From Terripilifer ovatus (GTDB lineage: Bacteria; Pseudomonadota; Alphaproteobacteria; Rhizobiales; Beijerinckiaceae): DNA of 64,000 bases. The notes under the pieces are model-generated. The model was given only the letters and a program-made list of their open reading frames with translations, ran no database searches and was not told the origin of the DNA. A program made the position numbers and the translations under genes. The stretch covers positions 62,001-126,000 of the forward strand of contig JARHVB010000021.1 in NCBI GenBank assembly GCA_029222685.1. Direction: 5' to 3'. Positions 17,852-25,974 of this stretch are shown here, in pieces (position 1 is the first letter of the stretch; each line of letters begins with the position of its first letter).

Positions 17852-18991
17852 ATGTCCGTCGTTCCGCGTCCGTCCTACAGCGCCAAGGGAATCGTCAAGC
17901 CTGCCGCCAAGCCGGCTGCTTCCATGCCCGATGGCAGCGAACTGGCGGCGGCGCTGAGGCAGGCGTTCCCGCATCTCGAACATCAACTGCCGACGGGCGA
18001 ACCGCAACGCACGGCGCAGCCGTCCGTCGCCGTCGTCGTGCCCTGCTTCAATGAAGCAGGAACCGTCGGCGGCGTGATCGCAGCATTTCGCGCCACCCTG
18101 CCCGACGCCCGCATCATCGTGTTCGACAATCGCTCGAGCGACGGCACCGCGGAGGCGGCGCGAAACGCCGGCGCCGAGGTGATGTATGAGCCGCGTCCCG
18201 GCAAGGGCAATGTGGTGCGCCGCATGTTCGCCGATATCGATGCCGACGTTTACCTGATGGTCGACGGCGACGGCACCTATGATGCCGCCTCGGCGCCAAA
18301 ACTTGTTTCGATGATCGTCGATCAAAGGCTCGATATGGCGATCGGCGCGCGCGCCAATATCGAGCAGGATGCGCATCGCTCCGGCCATGCGGTCGGAAAT
18401 CGCATTTTCAACAGCATTTACCGCTCGCTGTTCGGCGCCGACTACGGCGATATCTTCTCGGGCTATCGCGCCTTCTCGCGGCGCTTCGTCAAAAGCTTTC
18501 CGGCGCTGTCGTCAGGCTTCGAGATCGAGACGGAGCTCGCCGTTCACGCCAGCCAGCTCAAACTGCCTTCCGCCGAAATCGCCACGCCCTATGGCGCACG
18601 GCCCGAAGGCTCGGCCTCGAAGCTGCGCTCGGTGCACGACGGCCTGCGCATCCTGCGCACCTTCGCCTATCTGCTGAAAGAAACACGGCCGGCTTTCTTC
18701 TTCGGCATGCTCGCATGCGGGCTGGCGCTGCTCTCGTTCGTGCTCGCCATCCCGCTCGCCGAAACATGGCTGGCCACCGGTCTGGTGCCGCGGCTGCCGA
18801 CAGCGATCCTGTGCACCGGTCTCATCCTGCTGTCAGGCCTGATGATGACCTGCGGGTTGATTCTGGACAGCCTGGCGCGTTCGAGGGTCGAGCAGAAGCG
18901 GATTCTGTATCTGGCGGTGTCGGGCATACCCAGAAGCCCTCATCCTGAGGAGCAACGCTTGCGTTGCGTCTCGAAGGACGGGGGCGCGTGA
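17852..18991 (+). CDS. Family 2 glycosyltransferase with two C-terminal membrane helices
   Basis: The 379-aa protein has a GT-A domain at about residues 55-260. SVAVVVPCFNEAGTVGGVIAAF is the nucleotide-binding start. VYLMVDGDGTYDAASAP contains the DGD metal/UDP site, and GDIFSGYRAFSRRFVKSFP holds the acceptor-side loop. Two hydrophobic helices follow (about 285-345), as in DPM1/GtrB-like polyprenyl-phosphate glycosyltransferases. It may thus load a lipid carrier for the GT-C-like protein upstream (inference). The last 20 residues (PHPEEQRLRCVSKDGGA) are encoded by a copy of the interspersed repeat family A that runs into the gene, so the native C-terminus was probably replaced. Confidence 0.88.
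   Translation: MSVVPRPSYSAKGIVKPAAKPAASMPDGSELAAALRQAFPHLEHQLPTGEPQRTAQPSVAVVVPCFNEAGTVGGVIAAFRATLPDARIIVFDNRSSDGTAEAARNAGAEVMYEPRPGKGNVVRRMFADIDADVYLMVDGDGTYDAASAPKLVSMIVDQRLDMAIGARANIEQDAHRSGHAVGNRIFNSIYRSLFGADYGDIFSGYRAFSRRFVKSFPALSSGFEIETELAVHASQLKLPSAEIATPYGARPEGSASKLRSVHDGLRILRTFAYLLKETRPAFFFGMLACGLALLSFVLAIPLAETWLATGLVPRLPTAILCTGLILLSGLMMTCGLILDSLARSRVEQKRILYLAVSGIPRSPHPEEQRLRCVSKDGGA
18932..18986 (+). repeat. Interspersed repeat family A, copy 1 (inside a gene end)
   Basis: AGAAGCCCTCATCCTGAGGA, a small GCAACGC/GCGTTGC hairpin, then GTCTCGAAGGACGGGGGCG. This copy lies in frame within the last codons of the GT2 gene, and the stop codon comes five bases after it. Confidence 0.9.
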
Positions 18992-19060
18992 GTAACTGAT
19001 AGCGAGCGACCTTTTATAGCCCGGTCAAGAACGCTTCTGGTGGCCCGTCACCAGTTCGAT

Positions 19061-19894
19061 CTACTCCGCCGCTTCGTCTCGCGCCGGCGTCTCCTCGCCG
19101 CGCAGGTCTTCCGGGCGCGGCATGGAGATGATGTTGTAGCCGGCGTCGACGAAGTGAATTTCGCCCGTGACGCCGCCCGACAGCGGCGACAGCAGATAGA
19201 GGCCGGCGCCGCCGATGTCATCGAGCGTCAGGCTGCGCTTCAGCGGCGCATGGGCGGTCTGATAGTTGAACATCGAGCGCGCCTCGCTGATGCCGGAACC
19301 GGCCAGGGTGCGCATCGGTCCCGCCGAAATGGCGTTGACCCTGATGCCCTGGCGGCCGAGGTCGGACGCCAGATAGCGCACGCTCGCCTCGAGCCCGGCC
19401 TTGGCGATGCCCATGACGTTGTAGTTGGGCATGACGCGCGTCGCGCCCTCGAACGTCAGGGTCAACAGCGAGCCGCCGTTCGGCATGATCGCTGCCGCGC
19501 GCTGGGCGATCTCGGTGAAGGAGAAGCATGAGATCACCATGGTGCGCGTGAAATTCTCGCGCGTGGTGACGTCGACATAGCGGCCCTTCAATTCGTTCTT
19601 GTCGGAAAAGCCGACCGCATGAACGACGAAATCGATCGATCCCCAGTGCGCCCGCAACTTGGCGAACAAAGCATCGACCGAGGCGATGTCTTCCACATCG
19701 CAAGGCTCGATGATGGTGGCGCCCAGGCTCTTGGCGAGCGGCGTGACCCGGCGGCCCAGCGCTTCACCCTGATAGGTGAAGGCGAGTTCGGCGCCATGAG
19801 CGGCCAGCATGCGGGCAATCCCCCAGGCGATCGAATGATCGTTGGCGACACCCATGACGAGACCACGTTTGCCCTGCATCAGTTCCGCTGGCAT
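19061..19894 (-). CDS. fabI: Enoyl-[acyl-carrier-protein] reductase (NADH) FabI
   Basis: FabI reduces trans-2-enoyl-ACP in the last step of each fatty acid elongation cycle. The 277-aa short-chain dehydrogenase has the FabI-type nucleotide motif GVANDHSIAWGIA (residues 15-27), SFTEIAQRAA, and the catalytic Tyr158/Lys165 pair in NYNVMGIAKAGLEAS. ISAGPMRTLAGSGI is the substrate loop and GEIHFVDAGYNI the C-terminal signature. It is the last gene of the minus-strand fabA-fabB-fabI operon, 36 bases after fabB. The C-terminus is extended by an acidic tail. Confidence 0.95.
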   Translation of the reverse strand: MPAELMQGKRGLVMGVANDHSIAWGIARMLAAHGAELAFTYQGEALGRRVTPLAKSLGATIIEPCDVEDIASVDALFAKLRAHWGSIDFVVHAVGFSDKNELKGRYVDVTTRENFTRTMVISCFSFTEIAQRAAAIMPNGGSLLTLTFEGATRVMPNYNVMGIAKAGLEASVRYLASDLGRQGIRVNAISAGPMRTLAGSGISEARSMFNYQTAHAPLKRSLTLDDIGGAGLYLLSPLSGGVTGEIHFVDAGYNIISMPRPEDLRGEETPARDEAAE

Positions 19895-19930
19895 CGCTCT
19901 GTCTTTCTATGTTCGTTCTTCGGCGGCATC

Positions 19931-21154
19931 TCACGCATCGATTTGCTTGAAAACGAGGGCGGCATTGGTGCCGCCGAAACCGAAGGAATTCGAGAGCACG
20001 GCTCCCAGATGGACATTGTCCTTGCGCGCCCGCGCGATCGGCATATCGGCGAAGGCCGGATCGAGCTCGCTGATATTGGCGCTTTCGGCAATGAAGTTGT
20101 TCTGCATCATCAGCAGCGAATAGATCGCTTCCTGGACGCCGGCAGCGCCGAGCGAATGGCCCGACAGGGATTTCGTCGCCGAGATCGCCGGGCATTTGTC
20201 GCCCGAGCCAAAGACGTTGCGAATGGCCTCGATCTCCTTGAGATCGCCGACCGGCGTCGAGGTCGCATGCGGATTGATGTAATCGATCGGCACCTTCACG
20301 GTCGACAGCGCCATGCGCATGCAGCGCTCGGCGCCTTCGCCCGACGGCGCAACCATGTCGTAGCCATCGGAGGACAGGCCGTAGCCGGCGAGTTCGGCAT
20401 AGATTTTCGCGCCGCGCGCCTTGGCGTGCTCGTATTCTTCCAGCACCAGAACGCCGGCGCCGCCGGCGATGACGAAGCCGTCGCGGTCCTTGTCATAGGC
20501 GCGGGACGCCGTGGCCGGCGTGGCGTTGAAGTTCGACGACATGGCGCCCATGGCATCGAACAGAACCGACAGGCTCCAGTCGAGCTCCTCGCAGCCGCCG
20601 GCAAACATCACGTCCTGCTTGCCGTATTGAATCATCTCGGCCGCATTGCCGATGCAATGGGAGGACGTGGCGCAGGCGGACGAGATCGAATAGTTGACGC
20701 CCTTGATCTTGAACCAGGTGGCGAGCGTCGCCGAAGCGGTCGACGACATGGCCTTGGGCACCGCGAACGGGCCGACGCGCTTGGGCCCCTTGGTGCGGGT
20801 GATGTCGGCGGATTCGACGATGGTGCGCGCGGACGGCCCACCCGAGCCCATGATGATGCCGGTGCGCTCGTTGACGATGTCGGCGGTCTCGAGCCCGGAA
20901 TCAACAATGGCCTGCTCCATGGCCACATGGTTCCAGGCGGCGCCCTCGGCGAGGAAGCGCATGGCGCGCCGGTCGACGACGGTTTCAGGCTTCAGGGTGG
21001 GCGCGCCGTGAACCTGGCAGCGGAAGCCCAGCTCGGCGTATTTGTCGGCCTTGACGATACCGGAACGCGCCTCGCGCAGGGACGTCAGCACGTCCGGCGC
21101 ATCGTTCCCGATCGCGGAAACGATGCCCATTCCGGTGACCACTACCCGTCTCAT
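19931..21154 (-). CDS. fabB: 3-oxoacyl-ACP synthase I FabB
   Basis: FabB condenses acyl-ACP with malonyl-ACP and elongates the cis-unsaturated intermediates made by FabA. The 407-aa product has the catalytic Cys161 in [13 protein letters not shown], His296 in [11 protein letters not shown], and Lys328/His333 in [13 protein letters not shown]. That triad is complete. ATG 21154 ([10 protein letters not shown]) is six bases after GGAGA; ATG 21160 is directly next to it and less likely. The pairing with fabA indicates the anaerobic-type unsaturated fatty acid route. Confidence 0.96.
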   Translation of the reverse strand: MRRVVVTGMGIVSAIGNDAPDVLTSLREARSGIVKADKYAELGFRCQVHGAPTLKPETVVDRRAMRFLAEGAAWNHVAMEQAIVDSGLETADIVNERTGIIMGSGGPSARTIVESADITRTKGPKRVGPFAVPKAMSSTASATLATWFKIKGVNYSISSACATSSHCIGNAAEMIQYGKQDVMFAGGCEELDWSLSVLFDAMGAMSSNFNATPATASRAYDKDRDGFVIAGGAGVLVLEEYEHAKARGAKIYAELAGYGLSSDGYDMVAPSGEGAERCMRMALSTVKVPIDYINPHATSTPVGDLKEIEAIRNVFGSGDKCPAISATKSLSGHSLGAAGVQEAIYSLLMMQNNFIAESANISELDPAFADMPIARARKDNVHLGAVLSNSFGFGGTNAALVFKQIDA

Positions 21155-21207
21155 ACGCATTCTCCGGATTGGCCCCCACAAGGCTCCACGCCCCAGGCCC
21201 TCAACAA

Positions 21208-21729
21208 TTACGCGGCGGCAACATCGGCCTGGAACAGGCCAACGCGAAGATCCTTGGCTTCGTAAATCCTTTTGCCGTCGGCCTCCAACCAGCCGTCGGC
21301 AATGCCTAAGATCAATTTACCGCGGAATACCCGCTTGAAATCAATGCCATAAACCACATGCTTGACCGTGGGCAGCACCTGATCGGAAAACTTCACCTCG
21401 CCGACGCCGAGCGCGCGGCCGCGGCCGGGCGAGCCAAGCCAGCCGAGATAGAAACCGACCAGCTGCCACAGGGCGTCAAGGCCGAGGCATCCCGGCATGA
21501 CTGGATCGCCCTTGAAATGACAGCCGAAAAACCAGAGGTCCGGCCTGATGGCGAATTCGGCGCGGATATGTCCCTTGCCGTTGGCGCCGCCGGTCTCCGA
21601 AATATCCGCTATGCGATCGAACATGAGCATCGGCGGCAGCGGCAGTTGCGCATTGCCGGGGCCGAACAATTCGCCCCGGCCGCAGGCCAGAAGGTCCTCA
21701 TATTCAAAACTGGAGCGACGTTCGCTCAT
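21208..21729 (-). CDS. fabA: 3-hydroxydecanoyl-ACP dehydratase/isomerase FabA
   Basis: FabA dehydrates beta-hydroxydecanoyl-ACP and isomerises the trans-2 product to cis-3, starting unsaturated fatty acid synthesis. The 173-aa single hot-dog protein has the catalytic His71 in [15 protein letters not shown] and Asp85 in [13 protein letters not shown], matching E. coli His70/Asp84. It is first in the fabA-fabB-fabI operon. In several Rhizobiales an irr gene lies upstream of fabA; here the upstream gene is an SH3-domain protein instead. Confidence 0.96.
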   Translation of the reverse strand: MSERRSSFEYEDLLACGRGELFGPGNAQLPLPPMLMFDRIADISETGGANGKGHIRAEFAIRPDLWFFGCHFKGDPVMPGCLGLDALWQLVGFYLGWLGSPGRGRALGVGEVKFSDQVLPTVKHVVYGIDFKRVFRGKLILGIADGWLEADGKRIYEAKDLRVGLFQADVAAA

Positions 21730-21862
21730 TTTATCTCACTTTCCAGATCGCGAGGATGGCCCTTTCGGGCGGCCGTTTGGGGCGGAGCGCGCCTTCCTAA
21801 CACAGGGGCCATGCGCCTGAAAGCGGCAAGGAAACGGTCCCGGCCGAGGTCGGTGGGCCGAC

Positions 21863-22357
21863 TTATTCCACTTTTTCGTCCGGATAGACGCCCCAGAGCA
21901 TCTTCTGGGACATATAGCCATCGTAGCCCGCGCCGTAGATGCGGCACCAGCCCTTGTCGCAACGCTTGATGTTGGCGATGACACCGGCCTGCAGATTGGC
22001 GACCGTCTCGGAGTTATCCTGGGGCTTGGCGTGCAGGGGCATGATTTCGCCCTTCTTCCAGGGCGAAATGATCACCGTGCGGCGGCCCGACAGCAGCGCC
22101 TGCAGGACCCAGCCTTCCGACCCTTCCGAATCGCGGACCTTGCGCCAGGTGTCGAACTCGGCGGTGATTTCCACCGGCAGCCCGGCGCGCTGGAAAAGCC
22201 AGGCAGCGCGATGATCCTTCGACGGGCCTTCGCGTAAATTGACGCGGTCGGATTTGAGGCTGACATAGCGCGGCAGCGGCAGACCGGTGACCGAGCCGAC
22301 CTGTTGCGCCTGTGCCGGCGCCAGCGCCAGCAACGCCGACAGGAAGGAAAGGAGCAT
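21863..22357 (-). CDS. Exported SH3-domain protein
   Basis: The 164-aa product has a signal peptide (MLLSFLSALLALAPAQAQ) and two bacterial SH3-like units. Unit 1 is VSLKSDRVNLREGPSKDHRAAWLFQRAGLPVEITAEFDTWRKVRDSEGSEGWV; unit 2 is MPLHAKPQDNSETVANLQAGVIANIKRCDKGWCRIYGAGYDGYM. This is the common alphaproteobacterial family annotated DUF1058/SH3, expected in the periplasm. The start at ATG 22357 is set by the signal peptide. The frame stays open upstream to 22708 through a minisatellite, but that part lacks coding character. It is on the same strand as fabA, 133 bases upstream. Confidence 0.85.
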   Translation of the reverse strand: MLLSFLSALLALAPAQAQQVGSVTGLPLPRYVSLKSDRVNLREGPSKDHRAAWLFQRAGLPVEITAEFDTWRKVRDSEGSEGWVLQALLSGRRTVIISPWKKGEIMPLHAKPQDNSETVANLQAGVIANIKRCDKGWCRIYGAGYDGYMSQKMLWGVYPDEKVE

Positions 22358-22518
22358 GAGCGTTCGGGTGAATGTTCGCGGCCGGCTCGGATGGCGGAAA
22401 GCGGACAGTCCTTTATCCCTGCCCTGATCGTCCCTGCTTCGTCCGAACGTCAATGCGACCACTCCGAAATCTCCTATCGTTACGCCAATAAACCGAGCAG
22501 GCCGCGGCGGCCGGCCAA

Positions 22519-22578
22519 GTCTTGGCCAGTCTAGTCTTGGCCAGCCAAGTCGTGGCCAGTCTAGTCGTGGCCGGTCAA
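22519..22578. repeat. Minisatellite, four 15-bp units
   Basis: Units GTCTTGGCCAGTCTA, GTCTTGGCCAGCCAA, GTCGTGGCCAGTCTA and GTCGTGGCCGGTCAA are perfectly contiguous, with a partial unit before them. They lie in the divergent gap between the SH3 gene (start 22357) and the dehydrogenase (start 22817). The rest of that 459-base gap holds irregular TTGATGGCAGG-type repeats at 22740-22815. Confidence 0.9.
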
Positions 22579-22816
22579 GCCATTTTCCACGCGCAATCTT
22601 CCATACGAATTCGCTGAAAGGGACAGTGTCTGAGACCAGCGGATTTGGTAGTCTCTCATCTGCGCCCGTTACGGTTAATGCGCGGTGAATCGAGCGGTCG
22701 CGGCACACCGCTTGCCTTGCAAATATGGCTTGGTGGCGGCAAGGCTTGATGATGGGCTTGATGGCAGGCTTGGCAAAGGCAGTGCCGAGGATGGTTTTGA
22801 TGGCAGGCGGATTTTA

Positions 22817-23809
22817 ATGGCGAGCAAGAAGCTTGTAATCGTGACGCGCAAATTGCCCGACAGCGTCGAAACGCGCATGCGCGAACTTTTCGATGCGCAG
22901 CTCAATCTCACAGACCAGCCGCTGAGCCACGACGACTTCGTCAAAGCCATGCAGACCGCCGATGTTCTGGTGCCGACGATCACCGACCGGATCGATGCGG
23001 CGATGCTCGAACACGCAGGGCCGAAGCTGAAGCTCATCGCCAATTTCGGCAACGGCGTCGACAACATCGATGTCGCCGCCGCGGCGAAGCGCGGCATCAC
23101 CGTCACCAACACGCCCGGCGTGCTGACCGACGATACCGCCGACATGACGATGGCGCTCATTCTCGCCGTGGCGCGGCGCATCGTCGACGGCGCCAAGACG
23201 ATCCCCGCCGGCGAATGGGCGGGCTGGTCGCCGACATGGATGCTGGGGCGGCGAATCAATGGCAAGCGATTGGGTATCGTCGGCATGGGCCGCATCGGCC
23301 AGGCGCTGGCGAAGCGTGCCCGCGCCTTCGGCCTGTCGATCCACTATCACAACCGCCGCCGCGTGGCGCCCGCCATCGAGGCGGCGCTCGAGGCGACATG
23401 GTGGGATTCGCTCGACCAGATGCTGGCGCGCATGGATATCGTCTCGGTCAACTGCCCGCATACGCCGGCGACCTTCCATCTGCTGTCGGCGCGGCGGCTG
23501 AAGCTGATGAAGCCCACCGCCATCCTGATCAACACGGCACGCGGCGAAATCATCGACGAGAAGGCGCTCACCGCCATGCTGGAAGCCAACGAACTGGCCG
23601 GCGCCGGCCTAGACGTGTTCGAACATGCGCCGGCAGTGGCGCCGAAACTGCTGCGCCTCGCCAAGGCGGGCAAGGTGACCCTGCTGCCGCACATGGGCTC
23701 GGCCACCTATGAAAGCCGCATCGAGATGGGCGAAAAGGTGATCATCAACGTCAAGACGTTCCTGGACGGACACAAGCCGCCGGATCGGGTACTGCCGAGC
23801 GCACCCTGA
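22817..23809 (+). CDS. D-2-hydroxyacid dehydrogenase (glyoxylate/hydroxypyruvate reductase type)
   Basis: The 330-aa protein reduces a 2-oxoacid with NAD(P)H. The dinucleotide site is KRLGIVGMGRIGQALAKRARAFG (GxGxxG). Catalytic residues are the Arg of INTARGEIIDEKAL, a Glu about 29 residues on in the GLDVFEHAP region, and the His of LLPHMGSATYES. The N-terminal catalytic domain has FGNGVDNIDVAAAAKRGI. It is closest in pattern to GyaR-like glyoxylate reductases; the substrate is not certain. ATG 22817 is chosen because the longer frame from 22685 runs through low-complexity intergenic repeats. Confidence 0.9.
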   Translation: MASKKLVIVTRKLPDSVETRMRELFDAQLNLTDQPLSHDDFVKAMQTADVLVPTITDRIDAAMLEHAGPKLKLIANFGNGVDNIDVAAAAKRGITVTNTPGVLTDDTADMTMALILAVARRIVDGAKTIPAGEWAGWSPTWMLGRRINGKRLGIVGMGRIGQALAKRARAFGLSIHYHNRRRVAPAIEAALEATWWDSLDQMLARMDIVSVNCPHTPATFHLLSARRLKLMKPTAILINTARGEIIDEKALTAMLEANELAGAGLDVFEHAPAVAPKLLRLAKAGKVTLLPHMGSATYESRIEMGEKVIINVKTFLDGHKPPDRVLPSAP

Positions 23810-23832
23810 ACCGCGTCAATCCTGTTGCCTCT

Positions 23833-24021
23833 TCAATCGTCCCGTGCGGCAAGCCGGATGGCGGCGGCGATCTTCTGCCGGTCGGCGACGAGGCCGGCCA
23901 GGGTCAATGTGAGTTTCACCAGAAACAGCACCTGCCGCGCCGGCGGCACCGCCTCGACCGCCCGGGCGACCTGGGCTGCGATCTCCTCGGCGTCTTGCGG
24001 GGAGAGGGTTTGCTGAACCAA
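23833..24021 (-). CDS. Small hypothetical protein, 62 aa
   Basis: MVQQTLSPQDAEEIAAQV... is a mostly helical 62-aa protein with an amphipathic C-terminal half (FLVKLTLTLAGLVADRQKIAAAIRLA). The layout (short N-terminal helix, LxLLLA-like segment) recalls DUF2783-type small proteins, but the match is weak. It is convergent with the dehydrogenase gene. GGAGATGATCC precedes the start on the minus strand. Confidence 0.55.
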   Translation of the reverse strand: MVQQTLSPQDAEEIAAQVARAVEAVPPARQVLFLVKLTLTLAGLVADRQKIAAAIRLAARDD

Positions 24022-24135
24022 GGATCATCTCCATTGTGAACTGGCGTTTCGCATATGGCGTTTCGGCCCCAGGCTGATTAACTACGCAGGGGGCGGCGGT
24101 GAGATTGTACAATAACGCCCCAAGGGACGTTCAAC

Positions 24136-24954
24136 ATGTTCGACGGGGCTTTGCAGGCCGTGGGACGCTGGATCGCCGGCTACCTGAGCAAGCCGCTCAA
24201 GGGCTTCATGCCACTGGCGACCGGCAATCCCGACGCCTTCATCCGCACCCTGCGGCCAGGCGACATCGTGCTCGTCGAGGGCAATACCCGCGTCGCCACG
24301 GCGATCAAATACCTGACCCAGTCGACCTGGTCGCATTCGACCCTTTACGTGGGGCCCATCCCCGGCCGCACCGAGGCCGACGGCGAGCCGCATGTGATGA
24401 TCGAGGCCGATCTCGACGAGGGCGTGATCTCGATCCCGGCATCCAAATATGCGGCGGCCCATACCCGCATCTGCCGGCCGGTGGGCGTCAGCCTGGTCGA
24501 TATCGACCAGGTCTGCCGCTACGCCATCGAACGCATCGGCTATGCTTACGATCTCAGCAATTTCATAGACTTGTTCCGCTATTTCCTGCCGATGCCGCCG
24601 GTGCCGACCTATCTGCGGCGGCGCATGCTGGCCTTCGGCGCCGGCTCGCCGACCCAGGCCATCTGCTCGACTTTGATCGCCGAGGCCTATCATTCGATCG
24701 GTTATCCCATATTGCCGGCGATCGGCGTGGCGGATGCGGTGGCGGCGGAACGGGGCGACGACACGCCAGTCGCGGTCCGGAACCGCGAAATCCTTCATAT
24801 TCAGCATCATAGCCTGTTCGCACCGCGGGATTTCGACATTTCGCCCTATTTCAGTATCGTCAAGCCGACCCTGGAAACAGGCTTTGATTTCCATAGGTTC
24901 GTGCTGGAAGAGGCGCCGCCGCCGGGTTCGGCGTCGCGAACTGCGGCATCTTGA
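24136..24954 (+). CDS. YiiX/YebB-like NlpC/P60-superfamily cysteine hydrolase
   Basis: The 272-aa protein has the layout of permuted papain-fold YiiX-type hydrolases. LRPGDIVLVEGNTRVATAIKYLTQSTWSHSTLYVG supplies the His, and a second motif, TQAICSTLIAEAYHSIGYP, supplies the catalytic Cys near residue 178. An acidic residue in HVMIEADLDEGV may complete the site. There is no clear signal peptide, so it may be cytoplasmic or membrane-associated. The family is thought to cleave amide or thioester bonds in lipids or peptides; the substrate is unknown. It stands alone on the plus strand. Confidence 0.8.
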   Translation: MFDGALQAVGRWIAGYLSKPLKGFMPLATGNPDAFIRTLRPGDIVLVEGNTRVATAIKYLTQSTWSHSTLYVGPIPGRTEADGEPHVMIEADLDEGVISIPASKYAAAHTRICRPVGVSLVDIDQVCRYAIERIGYAYDLSNFIDLFRYFLPMPPVPTYLRRRMLAFGAGSPTQAICSTLIAEAYHSIGYPILPAIGVADAVAAERGDDTPVAVRNREILHIQHHSLFAPRDFDISPYFSIVKPTLETGFDFHRFVLEEAPPPGSASRTAAS

Positions 24955-25045
24955 ACCTTGCGAAGGCAGGTCCATATTAAGAAGCACGGGACGCCATAGC
25001 GGGTCCTGAACGAGGCGCCTGAGGGGCTTCGCAAGAGTATTGAAG

Positions 25046-25474
25046 ATGTCCAGATTACCGACCCTGAATTCCCCCTTCCTGCTCGGCTTCGATGATATCG
25101 AGCGCGCGCTGGACCGGGTGTCGAGAACAGCCGCGGACGGATATCCGCCCTACAATATCGAGCGGCTGGCGAAGAGCGAGAATATGCCGGAACGCCTGCG
25201 CATCACGCTGGCTGTGGCCGGGTTCACGCAAGACCAGCTCGATGTGACCCTCGAAGAGCAGCAGCTCGTCATTCGCGGCCGGCAAACCGACGACAAGGAG
25301 AGGATCTATCTGCACCGCGGCATCGCGGCGCGGCAATTTCAGCGGGCCTTCCTGCTCGCCGAAGGCATGCAGGTTCTCGGCGCCGATCTGAAAAACGGGC
25401 TGCTGTCCGTCGACCTGGTCAGGCCGCAACCGGAGAAGATCGTTCAGAAGATCAACATATCGGCGCGGGACTGA
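25046..25474 (+). CDS. Hsp20-family small heat-shock protein
   Basis: The 142-aa alpha-crystallin protein binds unfolding proteins as a holdase. The N-terminal SPFLLGFDDIERALDRV and YPPYNIE are typical of rhizobial class A small HSPs. The alpha-crystallin domain (about 38-128) includes LRITLAVAGFTQDQLDVTLEEQQLVIRGRQ and the conserved G-x-L segment KNGLLSVDLVRPQPE. The C-terminal I-x-I-like KINIS is present. DUF1150 follows 58 bases later, a linkage common in Rhizobiales. I saw no ROSE-type thermometer that I can support. Confidence 0.93.
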   Translation: MSRLPTLNSPFLLGFDDIERALDRVSRTAADGYPPYNIERLAKSENMPERLRITLAVAGFTQDQLDVTLEEQQLVIRGRQTDDKERIYLHRGIAARQFQRAFLLAEGMQVLGADLKNGLLSVDLVRPQPEKIVQKINISARD

Positions 25475-25532
25475 ATGTCAGCGCGATCAGTGCGGGCTCG
25501 CAAGAGACGCCAGTGGAGTAAGGAGTAGTGCA

Positions 25533-25814
25533 ATGACCGAACATGAACAGAACACCGCAGCCGCCTCTCCCAAGACGGTTTCCATGACCCCGGAACAGCT
25601 CGCGCTGCTCGGCGGCGGTTTGATCGCCTATGTGCGCCCGCTGAAATCGGAAGACGCGCAGCGCCTGTTTCCGCAGATCGGTGAAATCCGGCCGGGCCTG
25701 AGCCTTTACGCGCTGCTGTCGGCCGACGGTTCGCCGATCATCCTGACGGATTCGAAGGACGCCGCCATCGCCAACGCCTGGGAAAACTCCCTGCAAACGG
25801 TGAGTGTCCACTAG
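25533..25814 (+). CDS. DUF1150 family protein
   Basis: The 93-aa protein has the DUF1150 pattern: MTPEQLALLGGGLIAYVRPLKSEDAQRLFP, then LYALLSADGSPIILTDSKDAAIANAWENSL. It is conserved in alphaproteobacteria beside small heat-shock proteins, probably in the same transcript here. Function is unknown; the last segment resembles a helix with a conserved Asp/Ala face. Its TAG stop is also the first triplet of an interspersed repeat (family D) that carries a terminator hairpin. Confidence 0.88.
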   Translation: MTEHEQNTAAASPKTVSMTPEQLALLGGGLIAYVRPLKSEDAQRLFPQIGEIRPGLSLYALLSADGSPIILTDSKDAAIANAWENSLQTVSVH

Positions 25815-25915
25815 AGCTTTTTCGGTTCTGATGGAATCAGAACCGAGCTCTAGGTTTTTGGTTTGACGCATTTTCTTCACGCGAACCGGCATCCACTTCG
25901 CTCGAAAATGCTCTA
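25812..25915. repeat. Interspersed palindromic repeat family D, copy 1 (with terminator)
   Basis: The 104-bp unit starts TAGAGC and ends GCTCTA. The first half is a hairpin (GGTTCTGAT/ATCAGAACC plus flanking AGAGCT/AGCTCT) followed by GGTTTTTGG, so it acts as a likely terminator for Hsp20-DUF1150. The second half contains CACGCGAACCGGCATCCACT and CGCTCGAAAATGC. The only other copy is at 55912-56012. Confidence 0.85.
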
Positions 25916-25974
25916 AGCCAACGGTGATTCAGGCGTGTAATTTCAAAATTCCCAAACGTATCGGCGGCTGACGT

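Noticed and set aside
22358..22708. N-terminal extension of the SH3 protein through the minisatellite
   Set aside because: A clean signal peptide begins at 22357; the extension is repeat-encoded and would bury that signal.
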